NCBI RefSeq assembly: GCF_900215205.1
Contig: NZ_OBDY01000001.1
Location: 306,786 to 370,785, forward strand
DNA: 64,000 nt
Origin: Paractinoplanes atraurantiacus
GTDB lineage: Bacteria > Actinomycetota > Actinomycetes > Mycobacteriales > Micromonosporaceae
Direction: 5' to 3'
Part shown: positions 10,416 through 18,355 of the stretch, in pieces
Numbering within the stretch: the stretch's first letter is position 1
Layout of the letters: each line of letters opens with the position of its first letter
Translations under genes and position numbers: made by a program
Notes under the pieces: generated by a model
Told to the model about the DNA's origin: nothing
The model's input: the letters and a program-made list of their open reading frames with translations, nothing else
Database searches by the model: none

Positions 10416-10930
10416 ACCGCTTCCGTCACCGCAGCCGCCGCGCCGTCAGGTTCGGGTTCGGCAGGGCCAAACCGCTTCCTTCAACGCAACCACCGCGCTG
10501 TGGGGGTGGGGCGTGGGAGTCGGCACGCCCTACTGCCCCCTCACAGCAACCACCGCTTTGCGGGGTCTGAGGGCTCATTCCTTCAGCACAACAATCACGC
10601 TGTGGGGATGTGAGGCCGCGCGGCCGTGACCGCTTGCTTCACCGCGGCCGCGGGGCCGCGGGGTCGGCCCGGCCATGACCGTTGCGGCCGCCGGGCTGTG
10701 GGGCTGTGGGGTCGCGCGGCCGTGACCGCTTGCTTCACCGCGGCCGCCGGCCTGCGGGCGTGCGGGGCCAGCCCAGCCGTGACCGCTTGCTTCACCGCGG
10801 CCGCGGGGCTGTGGGGGTGTGGGGTCGGCCCGGGCGGACCGCTTGCTTCAGCGCGACCGCCGGGTGTGGGGCTGTGGGGTCGACACGGCCGTGACCGCTT
10901 CCCCCACCGCAACCACCGCACCGTGGGGGT
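10416..10930. repeat. about ten degenerate tandem units of 47-59 bp
   Basis: Units begin with the core ACCGCTTGCTTCACCGC or variants at about 10416, 10471, 10530, 10577, 10629, 10678, 10725, 10782, 10838 and 10894. Most continue with GGCCGC and a GCTGTGGGG-type run. Copies 5-9 are the best conserved. Open frames that cross the array on both strands are composition artefacts. Confidence 0.75.
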
Positions 10931-10989
10931 CTGGGGGCTCGGCCCCCAGGTAGATACGCGAAGCGACCCGGTCTGCGCTCTCCGCAGAC
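10931..10989 (-). terminator. two hairpins downstream of tRNA-Thr
   Basis: Two perfect hairpins lie 3' of the tRNA on the minus strand: 10971-10977 with 10983-10989 (7 bp) and 10931-10938 with 10942-10949 (8 bp, 3-nt loop). They probably end the tRNA transcript. There is no T-run. Confidence 0.5.
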
Positions 10990-11007
10990 AGACTCCTGCT
11001 TCCGCTG

Positions 11008-11081
11008 AGCCCCCGGTCGGGATCGAACCGACGACCTCCCGTTTACAAGACGGGTGCTCTGGCCATCTGAGCTACAGGGGC
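11008..11081 (-). tRNA. tRNA-Thr (anticodon TGT)
   Basis: A complete 74-nt cloverleaf on the minus strand. The acceptor stem GCCCCTG/CGGGGGC includes one G-U pair, the D-arm contains AGCTCAGA, the anticodon stem CCCGT/ACGGG surrounds loop CTTGTAA (anticodon TGT), and the T-arm contains GGTTCGATCC. CCA is not encoded. No integrase or duplicated 3' end is seen beside it. Confidence 0.93.
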
Positions 11082-11123
11082 GTGCGGGTGTCAGCATATC
11101 TGCTGTGGGCTTATGGGCTGCCC

Positions 11124-11152
11124 TTGGCATGACGTGTAAAAAGCTTTACGTT
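11124..11152 (+). promoter_or_regulatory. promoter of msiK with overlapping inverted repeat
   Basis: TTGGCA (11124-11129) and TACGTT (11147-11152) are separated by exactly 17 bp in a locally A/T-rich island. An inverted repeat GTAAA-N4-TTTAC (11136-11149) overlaps the -10 and could be an operator. The predicted leader is about 60 nt. Confidence 0.6.
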
Positions 11153-11217
11153 TACGGGGCTGTTTCCACTCGGATCGTCCGGCACGTTCCTGCCGGTGGA
11201 AAGGAAGTCGCTGCACC

Positions 11218-12303
<1,086 letters not shown>

Positions 12304-12321
12304 CGTTGTCTTAGCTGAAAG

Positions 12322-12351
12322 GCGGCCTCCCGATCGGGGGGCCGCTTTTTT
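12322..12351 (+). terminator. rho-independent terminator of msiK
   Basis: A 10-bp stem (12322-12331 with 12336-12345, one G-U pair, loop GATC) is followed by six T. It is the clearest intrinsic terminator in the window and also separates msiK from the convergent Hsp70-like gene. Confidence 0.9.
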
Positions 12352-12357
12352 GTGTTC

Positions 12358-15309
12358 CTAGCCGGCGAAGCTGGTCACCACGAAGTCTTTGTCGGCGACG
12401 CAGGCCAGCAGTGTCGTGTTCCAGGCGCAGGAGCTGGTGCGGACGCCTTGGAGCGGGCCGAGCTGCACCGGGTCGTCGCCGAGGTGCCGGCCGGCGACGG
12501 CGGGGTCGTCGACGTAGCCGACGAGCGGCTTGCTGAATTCGAGGATGTTCGCGGCGTCGAGGCGTACGGCGTCGGACTTGCCTGTCCAGATCTGCTTGCC
12601 GGTGGCGTCGATCAGGGTGGTTTCGGGCGCGGTGGAACGGGCCAGGACGGCCTCGCCGACCGGAACCAGCGTCTCGGCCTTGGCCACCTTGCGCTCCCAG
12701 ACCTTCCCGCCTTCGGCCGCGTCGAGGGCGACGACGGTGGCGTTGTCGTCGCCGTAGCCGGTGCCTTCGATCGCGCAGACACGGTCGTCGCCGCAGGGGA
12801 TGAGGCCGGTCAGCCGGGCGGTGGCGCTGCCGGCCGTGTAGGTGACGTCGGGTTCGCCGAGCTTGTCGAGCTGATAGGTGACGATGCGGTCGGCGTCCTC
12901 GTCCTCGCGGACGAACAGGCGGCCGTTGTGGGCGACGACCTCGTCGTCGGGGCCGGCCACGCTCTGCCGGGAGGCGATCACCTTGCCGGTCCCGGCGTCG
13001 ATGAGCCGGGCCTCGCGGTCGGGCGTGATCTGGACGAGCCGCGGGTCGTCGCCGAGGTCGGCGTCGAAGGGGCGGCCGGTGAGCCCGGCCGGGCCGTCGA
13101 GGTCGCCGGGGGTGGTGACCACGTGGACGGCGGTGGCCGAGGTGGAGTCGCCGGGGTCGGGGCGCGTCCAGTCTTCGCTGCCGTCTTCGAGTTTCAGGCC
13201 GACGAGGCGCCGGCCCGCGCGGTCGGCGACGATCGCGTGGTCGCCGGCGAAGTAGACGAGGTCGTCGCGGCCCACTGTGCGCTGCCAGCGTTTGGCGCCC
13301 TTGCCGGCGTCGAGGACGACGACCTCGCGGGTGTCTTTGTCGAGGTCGGTGTCGCTGAAGAGGGCGACGCCGCTGGGGAGGGCGACCATCTGCCGCCAGC
13401 GTTTGGCGATGCCGGTCTGCTTCTGGCTCCAGGCGGCGGATTTCGCCCCGTCGTCGAACGCCACGACACCGAGGTCCCCGGTGTCGTAGTCGGTGCTGGC
13501 GAAATAGACGCGATCGCCGATCACGGCGGCGTCCGACCAGGAGGAGCCGATCGGCACGGCGGCCGGCAGGTGCTGGAGGTCGGCGAGGGGGTGGTAGTCG
13601 AGCGCGGGGTAACGCGGCCACAGGGTCCAGGCCAGGGCCGTGCCGGCGGCGAGGACGACGGCCAGGGTCGCGGCGCCGGCGATGATCCACGTGCGGCGCT
13701 TGGCGCTCTTGGCGGCGGGTGGCGCTTCGGGGGAGTACGTGGGCGGCGGCGCCGGGGGTTGCCAGGGCGCGGCCGACGACGGGGTGGCCGAGGTGGGCGT
13801 GACGTGGCCGGCGGCGATCGCGGCGGCCTCGGCGGTGGCCCAGGGGTCGACGGCCTCGATGGATTCGCGCTCGTCCGTTTTGTCCGTTGAGTAAGGAGGG
13901 TCGGAATCCGGGTTGAAAGGCCGGGCGGCCGGGGAGGTCGGCGGGCCGGTGGCGGGGGAAGCCGCTGGGCCGGCAGAGCGGGAGGCGACGTCGGGTAGGC
14001 CGGCGGAGGCGGCGGCGTTGGGTGGGCCGGCGGAGGCGGTGGCGGCCGGTGGGCCGGCGGCTGGGGAGATCGGGTCCACCGGGGTGCTTGCGGCCTGGGT
14101 GTCGGTGATCGGGGGTGGGAAGTCGGGGGCTGTGGTCGGTGTGGGAGTGGGGGTGGCGGCGGTGGAGACGCCGGCGGCGTAGCGCAGGGCGGCGGCCAGG
14201 GTGGCGCCCTCGGCTGCGGCCAGTTCGGGCTGTTCCAGGACTGTGGGGGCTATGCCCAGCTCGCTGTGCAGCAGGCGGGCCACCAGCGGGACGCGGGAGG
14301 AGCCGCCGACCAGGAACAGGCCGGCCAGCTCGATCGGGGACAGGCCGGCGGCGGCGATCACGGCGGCCGCCTCGGACACGCCGCGGCGGATCAGGGGGTC
14401 GGCGGCGGCCTCCAGCTCGTCGCGGGTCAGGTGGACCGCTTCCTCGACGCCGGGGACCGGGACGGGGGCGAAGGAGCTGCGGGACAGCATCTCCTTGGCG
14501 CCGCGCACGTCCTCCCAGAACTGGCGGCGGGCCCGCCACTGGGCCAGCGTGACCGGCTCGGTCAGGGCCTGCCAGGCCGCGGGCTCGGCGCCGCTCAGCG
14601 ACTTGCCGAGATGGTCGACCAGGGCCGCGTCGATGTCGAGGCCGCCCAGGTCGTCGGCGCCGCCGGAGGCCGTCACGGAGTAGGAGGCGCCGCCGGAGGC
14701 CGTCGCGGCGTAGGAGCCGCCATCGCGGCGGACCACTGCCACGTCGAGGGTGCCGCCGCCGAAGTCGAAGACGGCCAGGGAGGACTTTTCGGGGAGGGGG
14801 CGGCGCAGGACGTCGGCGAAGTAGCGTGCGGCCGCCACCGGCTCGGTGACCAGGGTGGTCTCGGCGGGCTGGCCCAGAGTGTCGGACGGCCAGCCGGCCT
14901 GGCTCAGGGCCCGGGTCAGGACGGCCCGGCGGCGGGCGCCCCACGACGCGGGGTAGGTGACGACGGCGGGCGGCAGGAAGCCGGCGGTGGCCACCGCCTC
15001 GCGGGCCACCGCGTCGAGCAGGGCGGCCAGCAGGTCGGCGACCGGCACCGTGGCGCCGTCGCCGAGCATCACCGACTCCTCGTCCACGTGGCGTTTCGGG
15101 TGGGGCTCGAGGCGGCCGGGGTCGGCCTGGCCGAGGCGCAGGGCGTCGGCGCCGACGTGCAGGCGGCCGGTGGGGTCGAGGAAGACCGCCGAGGGCAGCA
15201 GCGGGCGGCCGTCGAACAGCAGCGGACGGGTGCGCCCGTCGGGCCGGCGGAGCATAGCCACCGTGTGCGACGTGCCGAGGTCGACACCGAGCACGAAGCC
15301 GTCGGTCAT
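12358..15309 (-). CDS. Hsp70-like ATPase fused via a membrane span to a beta-propeller
   Basis: A 983-residue chimera. The N-terminal part (about 1-385) is an actin/Hsp70-type ATPase with phosphate-1 GVDLGTSHT, phosphate-2 FDFGGGTLDV and adenosine motif LVGGSSRVP. A low-complexity Pro/Ala/Thr/Ser linker follows (about 385-535), then one membrane span (about 541-563, IIAGAATLAVVLAAG), then about 415 residues with PQQ-like propeller repeats. The Hsp70 substrate-binding domain is absent. The likely topology is a cytoplasmic ATPase with an extracellular propeller, suggesting signalling across the membrane; that is inference. I chose ATG 15309 over 15318 because a TAGCAT -10 box lies 7 nt upstream. 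A 30-bp duplication at 14659-14718 adds a decapeptide inside the ATPase domain. Confidence 0.82.
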   Translation of the reverse strand: MTDGFVLGVDLGTSHTVAMLRRPDGRTRPLLFDGRPLLPSAVFLDPTGRLHVGADALRLGQADPGRLEPHPKRHVDEESVMLGDGATVPVADLLAALLDAVAREAVATAGFLPPAVVTYPASWGARRRAVLTRALSQAGWPSDTLGQPAETTLVTEPVAAARYFADVLRRPLPEKSSLAVFDFGGGTLDVAVVRRDGGSYAATASGGASYSVTASGGADDLGGLDIDAALVDHLGKSLSGAEPAAWQALTEPVTLAQWRARRQFWEDVRGAKEMLSRSSFAPVPVPGVEEAVHLTRDELEAAADPLIRRGVSEAAAVIAAAGLSPIELAGLFLVGGSSRVPLVARLLHSELGIAPTVLEQPELAAAEGATLAAALRYAAGVSTAATPTPTPTTAPDFPPPITDTQAASTPVDPISPAAGPPAATASAGPPNAAASAGLPDVASRSAGPAASPATGPPTSPAARPFNPDSDPPYSTDKTDERESIEAVDPWATAEAAAIAAGHVTPTSATPSSAAPWQPPAPPPTYSPEAPPAAKSAKRRTWIIAGAATLAVVLAAGTALAWTLWPRYPALDYHPLADLQHLPAAVPIGSSWSDAAVIGDRVYFASTDYDTGDLGVVAFDDGAKSAAWSQKQTGIAKRWRQMVALPSGVALFSDTDLDKDTREVVVLDAGKGAKRWQRTVGRDDLVYFAGDHAIVADRAGRRLVGLKLEDGSEDWTRPDPGDSTSATAVHVVTTPGDLDGPAGLTGRPFDADLGDDPRLVQITPDREARLIDAGTGKVIASRQSVAGPDDEVVAHNGRLFVREDEDADRIVTYQLDKLGEPDVTYTAGSATARLTGLIPCGDDRVCAIEGTGYGDDNATVVALDAAEGGKVWERKVAKAETLVPVGEAVLARSTAPETTLIDATGKQIWTGKSDAVRLDAANILEFSKPLVGYVDDPAVAGRHLGDDPVQLGPLQGVRTSSCAWNTTLLACVADKDFVVTSFAG
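14659..14718. repeat. imperfect 30-bp tandem duplication inside the Hsp70-like gene
   Basis: 14659-14688 and 14689-14718 differ at only a few bases. The duplication is in frame and encodes SYAATASGGA-like and SYSVTASGGA-like copies between phosphate-2 and the next ATPase motif, probably extending a surface loop. Confidence 0.75.
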
Positions 15310-15316
15310 GCGCGTC

Positions 15317-15357
15317 ATGCTACGACCCGGCTACGACGAAACCATCGACCGTATGGT
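15317..15357. promoter_or_regulatory. divergent pair of putative leaderless promoters
   Basis: TAGCAT on the minus strand (15317-15322) ends 7 nt before the Hsp70-like ATG at 15309. TATGGT on the plus strand (15352-15357) ends 7 nt before the GNAT ATG at 15365. The two -10 boxes are about 30 bp apart, so their -35 regions must overlap and the two genes may compete for polymerase. Confidence 0.45.
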
Positions 15358-15364
15358 GGTCGCC

Positions 15365-15793
15365 ATGCGTATCGAGCGGATCATCGACGCCTCGGCGGTT
15401 CACGCCGCCGCGGCGCTGTTCGACACGCCGCCGATCCCGGCCGCGACCGAGCGCTTCCTGGCCAGCGAGGGGCATCATCTGCTCCTGGCGTACGACGACG
15501 AAGGCGTACCCGTGGGAATGGTGTCGGGGGTGGAGATGACCCATCCGGACAAGGGCACCGAGATGTTCGTGTACGAGCTGGGTGTGACCCAGGGCGCGCG
15601 CCGTCACGGAGTGGCCACCCGTCTGGTCGAAGAACTGGCGCGGATCGCCCGGCGCAACGGCTGCTACGGCATGTGGGTCGGCACGGAGCCGGACAACGTC
15701 GCCGCCCGCGCCACCTATCGGCGGGCCGGTGCTTCCGAGGAGGCGCCGTTCACGCTGTTGAACTGGGATTTCATAGACGGAGAGCGCGCATGA
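15365..15793 (+). CDS. GNAT-family N-acetyltransferase
   Basis: A 142-residue single-domain GNAT acetyltransferase. Motif A, the acetyl-CoA pyrophosphate loop, is visible as GARRHGVATRLV, followed by the conserved second helix and the NVAARATYRRAGA segment near the C-terminus. The substrate cannot be predicted. I chose ATG 15365 over 15353 because the hexamer TATGGT lies 7 nt upstream of it. The stop overlaps the ltrA start (ATGA), so the two are co-translated. Confidence 0.8.
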   Translation: MRIERIIDASAVHAAAALFDTPPIPAATERFLASEGHHLLLAYDDEGVPVGMVSGVEMTHPDKGTEMFVYELGVTQGARRHGVATRLVEELARIARRNGCYGMWVGTEPDNVAARATYRRAGASEEAPFTLLNWDFIDGERA

Positions 15794-16968
15794 CGAGTCC
15801 GGTCCGCACCTTCCTGGCGCCGATGCGCGCGCGTTCGGCCGACGAGCCGCACCGCGTGTCGACGCCGCTGGAGCTCTTCTTCGACCTCTGTTTCGTGGTG
15901 GCGGTGGCCCAGGCCGCCCTGCCGCTGCACCACAGCATCGCCGAGCATCACGTCGGCCACGGTCTGTACGGCTATCTGACCGTGTTCTTCGCGATCTGGT
16001 GGGCGTGGATGAACTTCACCTGGTTCGCCTCCGCCTACGACACCGACGACGACGTCTACCGGATCACCACGCTGGTGCAGATCGCCGGCGCCCTGGTGCT
16101 GGCGGCCGGCGTCGAGGCGGCCTTCGAGCGCACCGACTTCCTGGTCATCACCGTCGGCTACGTCATCATGCGGCTGGCCCTGGTGTCGCAGTGGCTGCGC
16201 GCGGCCCGCTCCGATCCGCCGCGCCGGGCCACCGCCTATCGCTACGCGGTCGGTGTGACCGCGGTCCAGGTGCTCTGGCTGCTGCGCCTGCTGATTCCGC
16301 ACGACTCGCCGTGGATCACGCCGGCCTTCGTGGCGCTGGCGATCCTGGAGCTGGCCGTGCCGGTGTGGGCCGAGGCGGCGCCGGGCGGGCCGACGACCTA
16401 TCACCCGCACCACATCACCGAGCGGTACGGCCTGTTCACGATCATCGTGCTGGGTGAGGCCGTGCTGTCGGCGACGGTCGCCTTCCAGAGCGCCTTCGAC
16501 GAGGGTGAGCACGAGTTCCCCCTGATCAGCCTGGCGATCTCCGGCATCGTGATCGTCTTCGCGCTGTGGTGGACCTATTTCGACCGGTCGGCCCACAACC
16601 TGATCACCCGGCTGCGGACGTCGCTGATGTGGGGCTACGGCCACTACTTCATCTTCGCGGCGGCGGCCGCGGTCGGCGCCGGCATCGGCGTCAACGTCGA
16701 CTACGCGACCCACCACGCGGAGATCTCGCGGACCGTGGCCGCGTACGCGATCGCCGTGCCCGTGGCCGTCTACCTGTTCTTCGTCTGGTTGCTGCACATC
16801 CGGCCGCACCAGCGAGGGCTGCTGCTCGCCACGTACCCGGTGGGTGTGGTGCTGTGCCTGCTGACGCCGCTGGTGCCGGGGTCGGTCGAGGTGCTCGCGG
16901 TGTTGCTGGTCGTGCTGGTCGCGGTCAACTCGATGGGGGCCCGCCGGGTTCCGGATCCGATCGCCTGA
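15790..16968 (+). CDS. ltrA: low temperature requirement A (LtrA) family membrane protein
   Basis: A 392-residue polytopic membrane protein of the LtrA family. The characteristic start RVSTPLELFFDLCFVVAVAQ is present, followed by ten or so hydrophobic spans and the conserved HHITERYGLFTIIVLGE segment. The family is widespread in actinobacteria and was named from Listeria growth at low temperature; its biochemical role is not settled. It overlaps the GNAT stop by 4 nt. Its last 44 bp overlap the convergent TetR gene. Confidence 0.85.
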   Translation: MTSPVRTFLAPMRARSADEPHRVSTPLELFFDLCFVVAVAQAALPLHHSIAEHHVGHGLYGYLTVFFAIWWAWMNFTWFASAYDTDDDVYRITTLVQIAGALVLAAGVEAAFERTDFLVITVGYVIMRLALVSQWLRAARSDPPRRATAYRYAVGVTAVQVLWLLRLLIPHDSPWITPAFVALAILELAVPVWAEAAPGGPTTYHPHHITERYGLFTIIVLGEAVLSATVAFQSAFDEGEHEFPLISLAISGIVIVFALWWTYFDRSAHNLITRLRTSLMWGYGHYFIFAAAAAVGAGIGVNVDYATHHAEISRTVAAYAIAVPVAVYLFFVWLLHIRPHQRGLLLATYPVGVVLCLLTPLVPGSVEVLAVLLVVLVAVNSMGARRVPDPIA

Positions 16969-17563
16969 GGCCGCGCAGCACGATGTCGAGCCCGCCCGTG
17001 AACTCCTGCTCGGGCGTGACGCCGAGGGCGGCGCGGGCGGTCTCGCGCATGACCGGGAAGTCCGTTTGTGACGCGATGGCCTCGGTGCCGGGGCCGCCGA
17101 GGGCGCCCAGTTGCTCCTGCAGCAGGGCGCCGTTGAGGTAGCCGACCAGCGCGCGCAGCGCGATGACCCGGCCGGTTCCGGTGAAGCCGGCCGCGGCCAG
17201 GACGGTCACCACCGATTCGGCCCAGCGCAGCAGCGGGCGGCTGCGCTGCCGGTTCGCGATCAGGAGGGGCACCGCCTGCGGGTGGGCGCCGACCTGGGCC
17301 CGTACGCGCAAAGCAAGGGTTTTGACCTGATCTGTCCATTGCGGATCGGCGGGCACGGACGTGTCGAGGTCGCGCAGGCACCAGTCGGCCACGAGCAGTT
17401 CGAGCTCGGCCCGGTCGGTCACGTAGCGGTAGAGCGCCATCGTGCTCATCGCGAGCTCGGTGGCGACGGCGCGCATGGTCAGCCCGGCCAGGCCGTCGCG
17501 GTCGATGACGGCGAGCGCGGCCGCGGCCAGGCGGTCGGGGTGAAGGGATCGGGCACGGGGCAC
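16925..17563 (-). CDS. TetR-family repressor
   Basis: A 212-residue TetR regulator. The N-terminal helix-turn-helix spans about residues 8-54 (GLTMRAVATELAMSTMALYRYV), followed by a helical ligand/dimerisation domain resembling the TetR class C-terminal domain. It starts at GTG 17563 and faces the peroxiredoxin-like gene across a short shared control region, so it probably represses itself and that gene. A TACGCT hexamer 8 nt upstream suggests a leaderless transcript. The 3' end overlaps ltrA by 44 bp. Confidence 0.85.
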   Translation of the reverse strand: MPRARSLHPDRLAAAALAVIDRDGLAGLTMRAVATELAMSTMALYRYVTDRAELELLVADWCLRDLDTSVPADPQWTDQVKTLALRVRAQVGAHPQAVPLLIANRQRSRPLLRWAESVVTVLAAAGFTGTGRVIALRALVGYLNGALLQEQLGALGGPGTEAIASQTDFPVMRETARAALGVTPEQEFTGGLDIVLRGLRRSDPEPGGPPSS

Positions 17564-17566
17564 GGG

Positions 17567-17620
17567 TTGACAGCGTACGCGGTACGCCTACACCCTTAGG
17601 TGTACGACGTACGCCTACGA
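17567..17620. promoter_or_regulatory. shared TetR / peroxiredoxin control region
   Basis: A perfect TTGACA (17567-17572) with TACACC (17589-17594) after 16 bp is a good promoter for the plus-strand gene. The palindrome GCGTACGC (17573-17580) overlaps the minus-strand -10. A second inverted repeat TACACC-N4-GGTGTA (17589-17604) covers the plus-strand -10. GTACGCCTAC occurs twice as a direct repeat (17582-17591 and 17609-17618). These are candidate operators for the TetR protein. Confidence 0.6.
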
Positions 17621-17631
17621 GGGGAAGCGTC

Positions 17632-18159
17632 ATGCGTGAACTGATCGCCGCCGATGGTGCGGTGGTACCGATTCCCGATCCCGAGCGCCTCGTTCACCTG
17701 CAGTTCCGCCGGTTCGCCGGCTGTCCCATCTGCAATCTGCATCTCCAGTCGATCGTCCGGCGGCACGCCGAGATCGAGGCGGCCGGCATCCGCGAGGTCG
17801 TCGTCTTCCACTCGCCGGCCGAGGAGCTGCGGGAGTACGACCTGCCGTTCGCCGTCATCCCCGATCCGGAGAAGAAGCTTTATCGGGAGTACGGGGTGCA
17901 GGTGTCGCCGCGGTCGTTGCTGCACCCGCGGGCGTGGGTGCCGGTGGTGCGGGCCATCGCGCGCAGCTCGGTGATGGTCCTGCGGCGCAAGGAGTCGCGA
18001 CCGGCCGGGACGCAGCCGCAGGGGCGGCTCGGGCTGCCGGCCGATTTCCTGATCGCCCCCGACGGGCACACGGTGGCGAGCAAGTTCGGGCATCATGCCT
18101 ACGACCAATGGTCAGTCGACGAACTGCTGGCGGCGGGCAATTTGCTTCGCATGGGTTGA
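17632..18159 (+). CDS. peroxiredoxin-like (AhpC/TSA superfamily) protein
   Basis: A 175-residue thioredoxin-fold protein of the peroxiredoxin-like type. The redox motif GCPICNLHL is near residues 30-38 and gives a CxxC pair, followed by EVVVFHSPAEELREY and PDPEKKLYREYGV, typical of AhpC/TSA relatives. It lacks the PxxxTxxC motif of true peroxiredoxins, so peroxide reductase activity is not assured. ATG 17632 follows a GAGGGGAAG ribosome site. It is divergent from the TetR gene and probably induced when that repressor is released. Confidence 0.78.
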   Translation: MRELIAADGAVVPIPDPERLVHLQFRRFAGCPICNLHLQSIVRRHAEIEAAGIREVVVFHSPAEELREYDLPFAVIPDPEKKLYREYGVQVSPRSLLHPRAWVPVVRAIARSSVMVLRRKESRPAGTQPQGRLGLPADFLIAPDGHTVASKFGHHAYDQWSVDELLAAGNLLRMG

Positions 18160-18209
18160 TATCGATGGGCCCATAGCGGGAGTTTTCGCTGGTAACCCGC
18201 AGGAAATCT

Positions 18210-18273
18210 GTTCGATTCCATGCGTCGAACGAAATGTCACGGCCTAGTCACGACGTCATCGACCGTAGTGACT
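18210..18273. promoter_or_regulatory. two inverted repeats upstream of the S8 protease
   Basis: GTTCGA-N9-TCGAAC (18210-18230) and AGTCAC-N16-GTGACT (18246-18273) lie 80-150 bp before the protease start. Both have spacings compatible with dimeric regulators. No other gene uses this intergenic stretch. Confidence 0.4.
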
Positions 18274-18355
18274 TCTATTCAGATCGATCGGAAGATTCCG
18301 GGGAGATGCGCTCGGTGAACCCCCGCTGAGCGCCTTCCTTCCGGAGGACCCGTAC

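Noticed and set aside
10416..10930. CRISPR array
   Set aside because: Units are degenerate, vary in length and have no constant repeat separated by unique spacers; no cas genes are near.
10175..11007. Protein-coding genes in the repeat region before tRNA-Thr
   Set aside because: All open frames there are short, repeat-derived and compositionally unlike proteins on either side.
11008..11081. Integration site of a mobile element at tRNA-Thr
   Set aside because: No integrase, excisionase or second copy of the tRNA 3' end is visible within the window.
12311..14944. A long Arg/Pro-rich frame overlapping the Hsp70-like gene in another frame
   Set aside because: It has low complexity and no motifs, while the overlapping frame has intact Hsp70 motifs.
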